Below are positions 33,637 through 42,117 of a stretch of DNA of 57,820 nt, one piece after another. A program made the position numbers and the translations under genes. Source of the stretch: Atribacterota bacterium. GTDB taxonomy: Bacteria > Atribacterota > Phoenicimicrobiia > Phoenicimicrobiales > Phoenicimicrobiaceae. Location of the stretch: assembly GCA_030605615.1 (NCBI GenBank), contig JAUWHZ010000027.1:1-57820 (forward strand), read 5' to 3'. The notes beneath the pieces were generated by a model that worked only from the letters and a program-made list of their open reading frames with translations, ran no database searches and was not told the origin of the DNA. Position 1 is the first letter of the stretch. Each line of letters opens with the position of its first letter.

Positions 33637-34899
33637 TTGGATTCAGGAAAATTTATTATTACCGGAGGAAAGAGATTAGATGGTAGTGTAGAAATAGCTG
33701 GAGCGAAAAATTCTGCTCTATCTATTATGGCCGCCACCCTATTAACTAAAGATGTCTGTATTTTAAGAAATATCCCCCATCTTACCGATGTTGATACTAT
33801 GGCTGCAGTAATAAGGAAATTAGGGGTTAAAGTGGAATGGAGAGGAGATAATACGCTTTATATCGATTCCGATAATTTTAATAATTATGAGGCCCCTTAT
33901 GAGCTGGTTAAGAAGATGAGGGCTTCTATTTTAGTTATGGGGCCACTCTTGGCTCGCTTAAAGAAAGCGAAGATATCTTTGCCGGGCGGTTGTGCTATCG
34001 GTGCTCGTCCAGTTGATTTTCACATAAAGGGTTTTGAAGTTTTAGGTGCTCAAGTTGAAGTGGTGAGAGGTTACATTAAAGCAGAGGTTAAAAAGTTAAA
34101 AGGGGATGATATATACTTAGATTTCCCCAGTCTGGGAGCAACTGAAAATATAATGATGGCTGCCTCTTTAGCTGAAGGGGTTACTAAAATTGAGAATGCT
34201 GCCAAGGACCCTGAAATAGTAGAATTGGGAAATTTTTTAATAAAAATGGGAGCTAAAATAAAAGGTTTAGGGACTGATCTTATAAAAATAAAAGGAGTAA
34301 AAAAATTAAATGGAGTTGAATATAATATAATTCCTGACCGAATAGAAGCAGGAACCTATATGATTGCAGCAGCTATTACAGGTGGAGATATTTTAATAGA
34401 AAAAATCGATCCTTTATTATTAAAACCGGTAATAATAAAATTAGAAGAAGCAGGGGTAAAAATTAAACAAAAGAAGGATTCAATCAAGGTGATAGGACCT
34501 AAGAGAATTAATGCAGTGGATATTAAAACTTTACCTTTCCCAGGATTTCCTACTGATATACAGCCTCAGTTTATGGCTTTAACCTGTGTGGCGAAAGGGA
34601 CGAGTGTTATTATTGAAAGTGTATTTGAGAATAGATTTGCTCATACCGGAGATTTAATAAGAATGGGGGCAGATATTAAAGTTGAAGGACATAGTGCTAT
34701 TGTCAAGGGTGTAAGGAAATTGAGTGCTGCACCGGTAATGGCCTCAGATTTAAGGGGTGGAGCAGCTTTGATATTGGCTGGTTTGGTAGCAGAAGGAACT
34801 ACTGAGCTGAGCAGAATATATCACTTAGATAGAGGATATGTGAAGTTGGCAGATAAGCTAACTTCTTTAGGAGCAGACATTCATAGAGTGGAAGAGTAA
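33637..34899 (+). CDS. murA: UDP-N-acetylglucosamine 1-carboxyvinyltransferase
   Basis: A 420-residue enzyme for the first committed step of peptidoglycan synthesis, adding enolpyruvate to UDP-GlcNAc. The phosphoenolpyruvate-binding cysteine is C119 in 'PGGCAIGARPVD', so it should be fosfomycin-sensitive by family knowledge. 'GAKNSALSIMAATLL' at the start and 'FPGFPTDIQPQFMALTCVA' are conserved. TTG 33637 follows ACAGGAGGAGTAAA. It precedes an mreB-family gene, an arrangement like Bacillus murAA/mbl regions. Confidence 0.95.
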   Translation: MDSGKFIITGGKRLDGSVEIAGAKNSALSIMAATLLTKDVCILRNIPHLTDVDTMAAVIRKLGVKVEWRGDNTLYIDSDNFNNYEAPYELVKKMRASILVMGPLLARLKKAKISLPGGCAIGARPVDFHIKGFEVLGAQVEVVRGYIKAEVKKLKGDDIYLDFPSLGATENIMMAASLAEGVTKIENAAKDPEIVELGNFLIKMGAKIKGLGTDLIKIKGVKKLNGVEYNIIPDRIEAGTYMIAAAITGGDILIEKIDPLLLKPVIIKLEEAGVKIKQKKDSIKVIGPKRINAVDIKTLPFPGFPTDIQPQFMALTCVAKGTSVIIESVFENRFAHTGDLIRMGADIKVEGHSAIVKGVRKLSAAPVMASDLRGGAALILAGLVAEGTTELSRIYHLDRGYVKLADKLTSLGADIHRVEE

Positions 34900-34941
34900 T
34901 ATACTAAATACTAATTTTAGGTAGAGGAGGAGAAAATAAAT

Positions 34942-35958
34942 ATGCTAGGAATGGACAGAAGTCTGGGCATAGACCTGGGAACCGTAAGTGTTATAATTTA
35001 TATGAAGGGGAAAGGTATTGTCCTTCAGGAACCTTCAGTAGTATCAATTTTACAAGATAGTGGAAAGGTCCTGGCAGTGGGAGAAGAAGCGAAAGATATG
35101 CTGGGTAAAACGCCAGGAAATATAATTGCTATTCAACCAATGAAGAGTGGGGTTATTGCAGATTATGAAATAACCGAAAAAATGTTGAGTTATTTTATCA
35201 AAAAGGTATGTGGCAATAGTAAGGTATTTCGTCCTCAAGTAGTAATTTGTGTCCCTTCAGGAGGGACTGAAGTAGAGAAGAGAGCAGCCATAGAAGCAGC
35301 TATGCAAGCTGGAGCAAGAAAGGCTTATTTAATTGAAGAGACGATGGCAGCAGCTATTGGAGCAGGTTTGGATATAAGTGAACCTTATGGCAATATGATT
35401 GTTGATGTAGGAGGAGGGACCGCCGACATAGCGGTTATCTCTCTGGGTGGAATTGTGGTTAGTGAATCGTTAAGAATAGCCAGTAATGACTTTGATGAAA
35501 ATCTTATAAAATATATCAAAGATAAATATAATTTAATGATTGGTGAAAGAACTGCTGAAACCTTAAAAATAGAAATTGGCACAGCGGTGGAATTAGAAGA
35601 AGAATTATTTACAGATATAAGAGGAAGAGATTTAGTATCTGGTTTACCCAAGAGTATTTCTGTAGGTTCTAATGAAGTGTTGAAAGCTATTTTTCCTTCC
35701 TTAAAAATGATAATAGAAGCAATTAAAGCAGTTTTAGAGAAAACTCCTCCCGAGTTAGCAGCGGATATTGCCGATAAAGGGATTGTCGTTACCGGAGGAG
35801 GAGCTTTATTGAGAAACTTTGATCAATTATTGACTGAGGTAATCGGGATACCTGCATATTTATCAGAAAATCCAATTTCCTGTGTAGCCTTAGGTGCGGG
35901 GAAGGTTTTGGATAACATCCATATATTAAAGAGTGGGTTGGTAAGTACTTACAAGTAA
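34942..35958 (+). CDS. mreB: Rod shape-determining protein MreB/Mbl
   Basis: A 338-residue bacterial actin that guides lateral wall synthesis under the inner membrane. 'LGIDLGTVSVIIYMKGKGI' is the phosphate-1 motif, 'MIVDVGGGTADIAVISLGG' is phosphate 2, and 'GIVVTGGGALLRNFD' is the adenosine motif. ATG 34942 follows GAGGAGGAGAAAATAAAT. It pairs with murA (42 nt apart) instead of with mreC/mreD; mreD lies in another cluster at 10.4 kb. Confidence 0.94.
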   Translation: MLGMDRSLGIDLGTVSVIIYMKGKGIVLQEPSVVSILQDSGKVLAVGEEAKDMLGKTPGNIIAIQPMKSGVIADYEITEKMLSYFIKKVCGNSKVFRPQVVICVPSGGTEVEKRAAIEAAMQAGARKAYLIEETMAAAIGAGLDISEPYGNMIVDVGGGTADIAVISLGGIVVSESLRIASNDFDENLIKYIKDKYNLMIGERTAETLKIEIGTAVELEEELFTDIRGRDLVSGLPKSISVGSNEVLKAIFPSLKMIIEAIKAVLEKTPPELAADIADKGIVVTGGGALLRNFDQLLTEVIGIPAYLSENPISCVALGAGKVLDNIHILKSGLVSTYK

Positions 35959-36091
35959 ATTAGTCGTTAGTGAATAGTCGTTAGTAGGACAGGCGTCCCG
36001 CCTGTCTATAAGATAATTAGATATCAATCGTTAGTATTTAGTTATCCAGTTGGCCAGTTACCCCAATTGGTGAATTAATCAGAGGTAAAGA
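35959..36091. repeat. Word-repeat spacer with GACAGGCG palindrome
   Basis: Contains TAGTCGTTAGTGAATAGTCG and the hairpin GACAGGCG-TCC-CGCCTGTC at 35988-36006, almost identical to 28397-28415. A degenerate third copy lies at 43924-43940. The rest consists of the TTAGTATTTAG and CCAGTTGGCCAGTTACC words. Confidence 0.65.
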
Positions 36092-37909
36092 ATGAAGACA
36101 AGATTAAATATTAGTTTATTAATAAAATTTATATTAATTTTATTAATTTTATTTAGCTTAAGTGTAAGCGTCACGTTTTCTAATGATTTGTTTATGTCAA
36201 CTTCTGAGATAAAGCCAGGGATGAGAGGGATAGGAAAGACAGTTTTTCATGGCACTGAAATAGAGACTTTTCAGGTGGATATTATAGATATAATCAAAGG
36301 AGAAGGCGAAATTGATAATTTTATTCTTGCCCATTTAAGTGGAGAGAGAATTGAAGCAAGTGGTGGTATCTCGGAGGGGATGAGTGGCAGCCCGGTCTAT
36401 ATAGATGGTAGATTAATTGGAGCTATATCTTATGCCTGGGAAATGAGTGAACATAACCTCTGTCTTATAACACCTATCCAGGAGATGTTAAAAATATTTA
36501 ATCTTCCGATTAATTATGACCATTCCTTATTCCAAGAATATCAGATTAATAAATCTTTGTGTCTTGCCGGGAAGGAAATTAACAAGATAATTGTAAAAGA
36601 TAGTGTTGAAGATAATAATTTTTACAAAAAAATAAATCAGGAAGAAATTGTTTTTTATCCAGTAACCTCATCAGTTACTATAAGCGGTCTGAAAGGTAGA
36701 TCCTTTGACCGGTTAAGCAATTCATTGAAAAAATTTAATCTGAAACCAGTTCAGGGTGTTTACGGCTTAGAGAAAGTAGACTTTCAGGATGTAGGAGAAA
36801 AACCTTCTCGTAAAGTAGAAGCTGGTTCTGCAATAGGAATACAGTTAACTCGAGGAGATGTCAATATTACTTCTATTGGAACAGTAACTTACCGAGAGGG
36901 AAATAAAATTTTAGCTCTAGGTCATCCTTTTTTAAAGAAGGGAGAGGTTTCTTTTCTTCTTTCTACGGTATATATTTATCATAGTATGCCCAACATAGTT
37001 ATGCCTTTTAAATTAGGTTCTCCTTTATACTTAGTAGGAAAAATTGTTCAGGATAGAGAGGCAGGAATACAGGGGATACTTAATTCCTACCCCCGCGTAA
37101 TTCCTCTTATAATAAATGTAGAAAATATCGATTCGGGATCATTTTATCAAATGGGAGTCCAATTGATAGATGATTATGACTTATTAGAGCCCTTAGTATC
37201 AAATATAACTGTGCAAGCAATAGATAATGCTCTGGATAGAATTGGGGTAGGTTCTGCCCAGGTAGTTATAGATATTAAGGGTGTAAAAGAGGGACAAGAA
37301 GTTTGTAGAAAAAATATGTATTATAGTTCAAACGATATAGCTATTCAGGTTATTACCGAGATACCCGAAATTATCGATTTAATTATTAATAATTATTTTG
37401 AGGCCGTGAGTTTGGCCCAGATAAATATCGATATTAGAATAGATAATAAAAGGAAAATTGGTAAGATAGAAGAGGTGACCTTGGAAGAATCATCTCTAAA
37501 ACCAGGAGATAGTCTAATAGCACAGATTAAGATTAGACCTTTTCGGGGAGATTTAATCGAAAAGACATTGACTATTCAACTTCCTTCTCATGTTTCTTCA
37601 GGCGAGGCTTTATTAATGGTTAGTGGAGGAGGAGATTTAAATAATCAACAAGAAGAGCTTGTTAATGGCGGTGAAAAAGTTTATAAAAATTTAGAAGAAA
37701 TATTTAAAGATATTACTGATAGGCCGAGGGGTAATCAAATTATTGGAGAAGTAATAATTTATTCGGATGAATTTACCTCTGAGGAAGAGACTGGTGAAGA
37801 TGATCTAAAGGAAAATGAAGAAAAAAAGGATTTACTGATTTCTAAGATTGAAACCGATATGGTTATAGAAGGATATCTGGAAGTATCTTTTACAATATTA
37901 GAAGATTAG
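36092..37909 (+). CDS. SpoIVB peptidase S55-like exported protein
   Basis: A 605-residue protein with an N-terminal signal/anchor (about 8-30). 'SGGISEGMSGSPVYIDG' holds the candidate nucleophile Ser (S98 or S100), as in SpoIVB-family serine peptidases. The 'LALGHPFLKKG' motif with H278 lies about 180 residues later, whereas SpoIVB has its GHG histidine before the GMSGSP serine. The C-terminal 300 residues have no domain I can name. It is probably periplasmic. There is no sporulation gene in the window, so a role in spores is not implied. ATG 36092 follows AGAGGTAAAGA. Confidence 0.75.
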   Translation: MKTRLNISLLIKFILILLILFSLSVSVTFSNDLFMSTSEIKPGMRGIGKTVFHGTEIETFQVDIIDIIKGEGEIDNFILAHLSGERIEASGGISEGMSGSPVYIDGRLIGAISYAWEMSEHNLCLITPIQEMLKIFNLPINYDHSLFQEYQINKSLCLAGKEINKIIVKDSVEDNNFYKKINQEEIVFYPVTSSVTISGLKGRSFDRLSNSLKKFNLKPVQGVYGLEKVDFQDVGEKPSRKVEAGSAIGIQLTRGDVNITSIGTVTYREGNKILALGHPFLKKGEVSFLLSTVYIYHSMPNIVMPFKLGSPLYLVGKIVQDREAGIQGILNSYPRVIPLIINVENIDSGSFYQMGVQLIDDYDLLEPLVSNITVQAIDNALDRIGVGSAQVVIDIKGVKEGQEVCRKNMYYSSNDIAIQVITEIPEIIDLIINNYFEAVSLAQINIDIRIDNKRKIGKIEEVTLEESSLKPGDSLIAQIKIRPFRGDLIEKTLTIQLPSHVSSGEALLMVSGGGDLNNQQEELVNGGEKVYKNLEEIFKDITDRPRGNQIIGEVIIYSDEFTSEEETGEDDLKENEEKKDLLISKIETDMVIEGYLEVSFTILED

Positions 37910-37928
37910 CCAATTATCCAATTAACCG

Positions 37929-37950
37929 ATTTGCCAATTAATTGGCAAAT
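37929..37950. promoter_or_regulatory. 22-bp perfect palindrome upstream of ispD
   Basis: ATTTGCCAAT-TA-ATTGGCAAAT sits 22 nt before the ispD start, within a TTAACCAATT-type word tract. It could be an operator, or simply a symmetric product of the word repeats. Confidence 0.4.
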
Positions 37951-37971
37951 TAATAGATGGGATGGAAGAAG

Positions 37972-38673
37972 ATGAAAGTTGTAGCTTTAATTGCGGCTGC
38001 TGGTTTGGGCAAAAGAATGAATTCCAAAATAAGCAAGTCCTTTATCCCTATTTTTGGGAAACCAATTTTAGCTTATACCCTTGAAAAATTCGAACAATGT
38101 AAACTTATTGAAGAAATATGTCTTATAGTCAATCAAGAAGAAAAAGATTTTTGCTCAAAAAATATAATTTTGAGATATAATTTTTCTAAGGTCCAAAAAA
38201 TAATTAACGGCGGTGAAACGAGGCAGGAGTCAGTTTATAATGGTCTTAAGGCTCTGAATCCTGATGTAGATATTGTAGTAATTCATGATGGAGCTCGGCC
38301 ATTAGTTGAAGAAACTCTTATTCAAGATTCGATTGAAGTAGCCCAAAAAAACGGAGCAGTCATAGTAGCAATTCCACTTAAAGATACTGTTAAAAAGAGT
38401 CAAAAAAATTTTTTTATAAAAGAAACTCTTAATCGGGATGAGATATGGAGAGCCCAAACTCCTCAAACTTTTAAATATGATATAATTTTATCTGCCCATC
38501 ATCAGGCTTATAAGGATAAGTTTTGTGCCACTGATGATGCTGCAATTGTAGAAAGATATGGACATAAAGTAAAAATGATAATTGGTTCTGAAGAAAATAT
38601 TAAAATAACTACTCCTTTTGATATAATTATCGCGGAGAATTTTTTAAAAAGAGGATTTAAGTTTACACCATGA
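37972..38673 (+). CDS. ispD: 2-C-methyl-D-erythritol 4-phosphate cytidylyltransferase
   Basis: A 233-residue enzyme of the MEP isoprenoid pathway making CDP-methylerythritol. The nucleotide-binding loop is 'LIAAAGLGKRMNSKISKSF', with 'VVIHDGARPLVEE' and 'IWRAQTPQTFKYD' conserved. An upstream ATG at 37957 would add 'MGWKK' but has no Shine-Dalgarno; ATG 37972 after GGAAGAAG gives the usual N-terminus. ispE overlaps by 4 nt and ispF follows, a complete contiguous ispDEF set. Confidence 0.93.
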   Translation: MKVVALIAAAGLGKRMNSKISKSFIPIFGKPILAYTLEKFEQCKLIEEICLIVNQEEKDFCSKNIILRYNFSKVQKIINGGETRQESVYNGLKALNPDVDIVVIHDGARPLVEETLIQDSIEVAQKNGAVIVAIPLKDTVKKSQKNFFIKETLNRDEIWRAQTPQTFKYDIILSAHHQAYKDKFCATDDAAIVERYGHKVKMIIGSEENIKITTPFDIIIAENFLKRGFKFTP

Positions 38674-39527
38674 ATGAGATTAAAATAAATAGCTATTCTA
38701 AAATAAATTTAGCCTTAAATATTTTAGATAAACGTAAAGATGGATATCATGAAGTTGAGACTATAATACAATCGATTAACCTGGCAGATAAAGTAATTAT
38801 AACCGAAGAGAGGGAAGGGATTAAAATAAAATGCAATCACCCTCAAGTTCCGGTTGATAGTCAAAGCTTAGCCTATAAATCAGCCGAAAAGATGCTTAAG
38901 AAGTATGGAATAGAAAGAGGAGTTAAAATAGAAATTGATAAAAAAATACCTCTTGCTAGCGGTATGGCAGGTGGTTCGGCTAATTCTGCTACAATTTTAG
39001 TGGGGATAAATAAACTTTTTAGTTTAAATCTTAGTAATGAGGTTTTAAGGGAAATAGGAGAAGAGCTGGGGACGGATGTCCCTTTCTGTATACAAAATGG
39101 GACTGCCCTGGCTTACCAGAGAGGGGAAAAGATAACCCTTCTTCCTCCCATTAATCCCCCCTTATGGATTGTTGTAATAAATCCTGGTTTTAAAATTTCT
39201 ACTCAGTGGGCTTATAATAATCTTGATTTAGAGAAAGTTAAAGGAAGGAAAGATAATACTAAAGCTATGCTTACAGTGTTAAAAGAAGGAAAATCTCAGG
39301 AAATTGCGAAAAATCTATTTAATTCTTTTGAAGAGTTAGTTATTAAAAAATTTCCTGAAATTGAAAAAGTAAAAGATAGATTGATAAATGAGGGAGTATT
39401 AGGTGCACTTATGTCCGGTAGTGGACCTACAGTATTTGGCATTGCGCAGAATAAGAAAGAAGCTTTACAAATATATAAAAAATTAAAACCAGAATACAAA
39501 TTAATCTGGATAGTTCATAGTATTTAG
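38670..39527 (+). CDS. ispE: 4-diphosphocytidyl-2-C-methyl-D-erythritol kinase
   Basis: A 285-residue GHMP kinase that phosphorylates CDP-methylerythritol in the MEP pathway. 'YSKINLALNILDKRKDGYHE' binds substrate, 'PLASGMAGGSANSATILVG' is the GHMP ATP-binding loop and 'GALMSGSGPTVFGIA' is the C-terminal motif. It starts within the ATGA overlap with ispD, indicating coupled translation. Normal length. Confidence 0.95.
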   Translation: MNEIKINSYSKINLALNILDKRKDGYHEVETIIQSINLADKVIITEEREGIKIKCNHPQVPVDSQSLAYKSAEKMLKKYGIERGVKIEIDKKIPLASGMAGGSANSATILVGINKLFSLNLSNEVLREIGEELGTDVPFCIQNGTALAYQRGEKITLLPPINPPLWIVVINPGFKISTQWAYNNLDLEKVKGRKDNTKAMLTVLKEGKSQEIAKNLFNSFEELVIKKFPEIEKVKDRLINEGVLGALMSGSGPTVFGIAQNKKEALQIYKKLKPEYKLIWIVHSI

Positions 39528-39626
39528 TTAGCTGGTTAGACAGTCAATTTACTAATTCTCCAATTCACCAATTCACTAAGTAACCATCTAACCATGTGAC
39601 TAAGTAACTAATAAGAGAGGGAGATT

Positions 39627-40097
39627 ATGCGGGTAGGAATTGGATATGATGTACATCCTTTCGCTTCGGGAAAGAAATTAATTTTAGGGGGAGAAATCAT
39701 TCCCTATCAAAAGGGTTTAAGTGGCCATTCAGATGCCGATGTCTTAATTCATTCTGTGATAGATGCTTTATTGGGGGCAGCAGGAGAAGGAGATATTGGT
39801 CAACATTTTCCGGATAATGATGAGAGGTATAAAAATATTTCCAGTTTAAAGTTATTAAAAGATACTTACATACTCTTAAAAGATAAAAGGATAATCGTAA
39901 ATAATATTGATGTTTCGATAGTGCTGGAAGAACCTCGACTTTCACATTTTATTGTAAAAATGAAATACAATATCTCAAAAGTATTAAATATATCTACTGA
40001 AAAGATAAATATTAAAGCTACTACCAATGAAAAGATGGGTTTTATCGGCAGAAGAGAAGGCATTGCTTCTTATTGTGTGGTTAGTTTAACTGATTAA
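39627..40097 (+). CDS. ispF: 2-C-methyl-D-erythritol 2,4-cyclodiphosphate synthase
   Basis: A 156-residue zinc enzyme forming the cyclic diphosphate in the MEP pathway. 'GIGYDVHPFASGK' has the metal ligands Asp and His, 'GHSDADVLIHSVIDALLGA' the third ligand region, and 'IKATTNEKMGFIGRREG' the CDP-binding end. ATG 39627 follows AGAGAGGGAGATT. A 99-nt spacer of CTAACTA-type words separates it from ispE. Confidence 0.95.
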   Translation: MRVGIGYDVHPFASGKKLILGGEIIPYQKGLSGHSDADVLIHSVIDALLGAAGEGDIGQHFPDNDERYKNISSLKLLKDTYILLKDKRIIVNNIDVSIVLEEPRLSHFIVKMKYNISKVLNISTEKINIKATTNEKMGFIGRREGIASYCVVSLTD

Positions 40098-40117
40098 TAT
40101 TGAAAGGAGATTAGATA

Positions 40118-40486
40118 ATGAAGGAGAAAGAAGATAAAAAAGAAAAAGGAGACAAAAAAGTATCAAAAAATGTAGAAGTAGAAAATGAAGAAGTTAAGGA
40201 AGAGGAAAAGCAAAAAGAATCTCTTAAAGAACCTGATTTACCTACTCTTTTTGTTTGGTTTATAAGTATGTTAAGCGGAAAGGCCTGGGAATATTTAGGC
40301 CTTATAATGAACCCGGAGACAAAAAAGATAAATCAGGATTTAAAGAAAGCAAAAATTGCTATTGATGCTGTTGCCTTTTTATTTGATCAAATAAAAGACA
40401 CTCTAACTAAAGAAGATTTTAAGCGAATAGAAAATTTAGTGGCAAATTTAAGGATGAATTATGTGGAGAAATTGAAAGAATCGTAA
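40118..40486 (+). CDS. DUF1844 protein
   Basis: A 122-residue cytosolic protein. The first 40 residues are almost all Lys/Glu. The rest ('LPTLFVWFISMLSGKAWEYL', 'NLKKAKIAIDAVAFLFDQI'-like, 'LTKEDFKRIENLVANLRMNY') matches DUF1844, a small helical family often near isoprenoid, peptidoglycan or tRNA genes, with unknown role. ATG 40118 follows GAAAGGAG. Confidence 0.8.
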   Translation: MKEKEDKKEKGDKKVSKNVEVENEEVKEEEKQKESLKEPDLPTLFVWFISMLSGKAWEYLGLIMNPETKKINQDLKKAKIAIDAVAFLFDQIKDTLTKEDFKRIENLVANLRMNYVEKLKES

Positions 40487-40537
40487 AATTAAGGAATATT
40501 ATTAACGAGAAGAAAGTGGGGAGAGGGTGCAAGAATA

Positions 40538-41461
40538 ATGGATAAATTTTATCATAAAAGCGGTCTTAGTTTATTAACACTGTTATTAATTTTAATTTTG
40601 GGTAGTGGAATAATTTACGCTCAGGATGCTCAAACCTATTATAAAAATGGGTATGAGTATTTTATCCAGGAAAATTACGAAAAGGCTGAGCAATATTATA
40701 AAAAAGCTATTGAGTTAAATCCTGATTTTGAAAAAGCTCATTATTGGCTGGGAAAAGTATATAAACAAACCGGAGCCTACAGTCAGGCAATAGAACAATG
40801 GAAAGAAGTTCTAAGAATTAACCCCGGAAATCAATATGCTTTTTGGAATTTAGTAGGCAGTTTTAAGAGTACTTCTCGGGTTCAATCAGATAAATCAGGA
40901 GATTATTTAGATGAAGGAATTAAAATAATTAGAAATCCTGAGGAATACCTTTACAAGGAAGATACCCCTTCTTTAGACCTCTTACTTAGTGCCATTCCTT
41001 ATTTTAAGAAAGCGATAAGCATAGATCCGAATTTAGTGGAGGCCTATTTTTGGGTAGGAGAAATTTACCAGGTTTTAGGAGATAAAAGTACCCGGCAATT
41101 TTATTCTTTAGCTATAGAAAGTTATAAAAAAGCAATAAATATTGAGGAAGTTAGAAATCCTATATCCTTTACTCACCCCTCACCGTATTGGCGTTCTTAT
41201 ATTCAGTTATCTAAAATGTACCATTCTTTAAGATTAAAAGATAAGGAAGAAAAATTATGGCTTGAATTAGAGAAGGTAAAATCACTCCCCTATCAACAGG
41301 CTTTAAACAGGAAAGGATATTTTGGTTTTGGTTATCCTTCTCGCATAGAAGTTAGTTTTGAAGAAGGAGATAAGGTAGAGAATTGGATTTATTCGGAGAA
41401 AAATATTACTTTTGTAGTAATTAATGGAGAGGTCCAAGGAGAAAAAGAGGAGGAATTGTAA
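40538..41461 (+). CDS. Exported TPR protein
   Basis: A 307-residue protein with a signal peptide ('LLTLLLILILGSGIIYAQ', about 12-29) and TPR units starting 'AQTYYKNGYEYFIQENYEKA'. At least three repeats are visible: about 34-67, 68-101 and 150-200. The C-terminal 60 residues lack repeats and end in Glu-rich 'GEKEEEL'. Its last codons carry the GAGGAGG Shine-Dalgarno of the next gene. Function unknown; it is probably periplasmic. Confidence 0.75.
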   Translation: MDKFYHKSGLSLLTLLLILILGSGIIYAQDAQTYYKNGYEYFIQENYEKAEQYYKKAIELNPDFEKAHYWLGKVYKQTGAYSQAIEQWKEVLRINPGNQYAFWNLVGSFKSTSRVQSDKSGDYLDEGIKIIRNPEEYLYKEDTPSLDLLLSAIPYFKKAISIDPNLVEAYFWVGEIYQVLGDKSTRQFYSLAIESYKKAINIEEVRNPISFTHPSPYWRSYIQLSKMYHSLRLKDKEEKLWLELEKVKSLPYQQALNRKGYFGFGYPSRIEVSFEEGDKVENWIYSEKNITFVVINGEVQGEKEEEL

Positions 41462-42072
41462 TTCTTAAAGAAAAAGATACCATCAAACGTTTAGGAATAA
41501 TGGGAGGGGTATTTGACCCCGTACATTATGGGCATTTATTTACGGCTGAAGAAGCAAGGATTAAATTTAAATTAGATAAAGTAATATTTGTACCCTGCCG
41601 TCAGCCGACCCATAAACGAGAGAATAACATTTCTGATCCAGAACATCGGTATTTGATGACTATTTTAGCTACTGGCAATAACCCATTTTTTGAAGTATCT
41701 AAAATGGAACTTCGTCGACCAGGCCCTTCTTATTCTATCGATACAGTGAAAGAATTTATAAAGAAATATAATCATGGGATAAAAATATTTTTTATTACCG
41801 GAGCTGATGCCTTCTTAGAGATAGATTCTTGGTATAAAAGCGAGGAATTAATTAAGCTTTGTCGATTTGTAGCAGCTACTCGTCCGGGATATGATTTAAA
41901 TAAATTAGATCAAAAATTTAAAAAAGTTATCAAAATTATGGAGATTCCCGCCCTGGCTATATCTTCTACTGATATTAGAAAAAGGGTGAGAGAGAGAAAG
42001 GGCATCAAATATCTGGTTCCCTATAAAGTGGAAGAATATATCTACAAAAATGGATTATATCGTAAAATGTAA
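41461..42072 (+). CDS. nadD: Nicotinate-nucleotide adenylyltransferase (likely ATT start)
   Basis: The enzyme makes nicotinate adenine dinucleotide in NAD synthesis. Motifs: 'IMGGVFDPVHYGHLFTAEEA' with HxGH, 'ISSTDIRKRVRERKG' with the SSTxIR end, and 'FITGADAFLEIDSW'. The first ATG in frame (41500) would cut off the 'IKRLGI' strand that begins this fold. No ATG, GTG or TTG exists upstream in frame before the preceding gene; an ATT at 41461 lies 7 nt after a perfect GAGGAGG and overlaps the previous stop by one base (TAATT). I therefore place the start at ATT, as in infC, but this is inference; 41500 is the conservative alternative. Confidence 0.85.
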   Translation: MLKEKDTIKRLGIMGGVFDPVHYGHLFTAEEARIKFKLDKVIFVPCRQPTHKRENNISDPEHRYLMTILATGNNPFFEVSKMELRRPGPSYSIDTVKEFIKKYNHGIKIFFITGADAFLEIDSWYKSEELIKLCRFVAATRPGYDLNKLDQKFKKVIKIMEIPALAISSTDIRKRVRERKGIKYLVPYKVEEYIYKNGLYRKM

Positions 42073-42090
42073 CATTTTGTGCCTGGGTCC
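42069..42090. repeat. Half REP-like element
   Basis: TAACATTTTGTGCCTGGGTC repeats the left arm and core of the class B copy at 6419 and then changes into the GTGCC.GGGTCC flank type, so no closing arm is present. It lies between nadD and yqeK. Confidence 0.6.
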
Positions 42091-42117
42091 TCTTAAAATG
42101 AGAATCAGGAGATGAGA

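Noticed and set aside
36092-37909. Evidence of sporulation from the SpoIVB-like gene
   Set aside because: S55-like domains occur in non-sporulating bacteria and no other sporulation gene is in the window.
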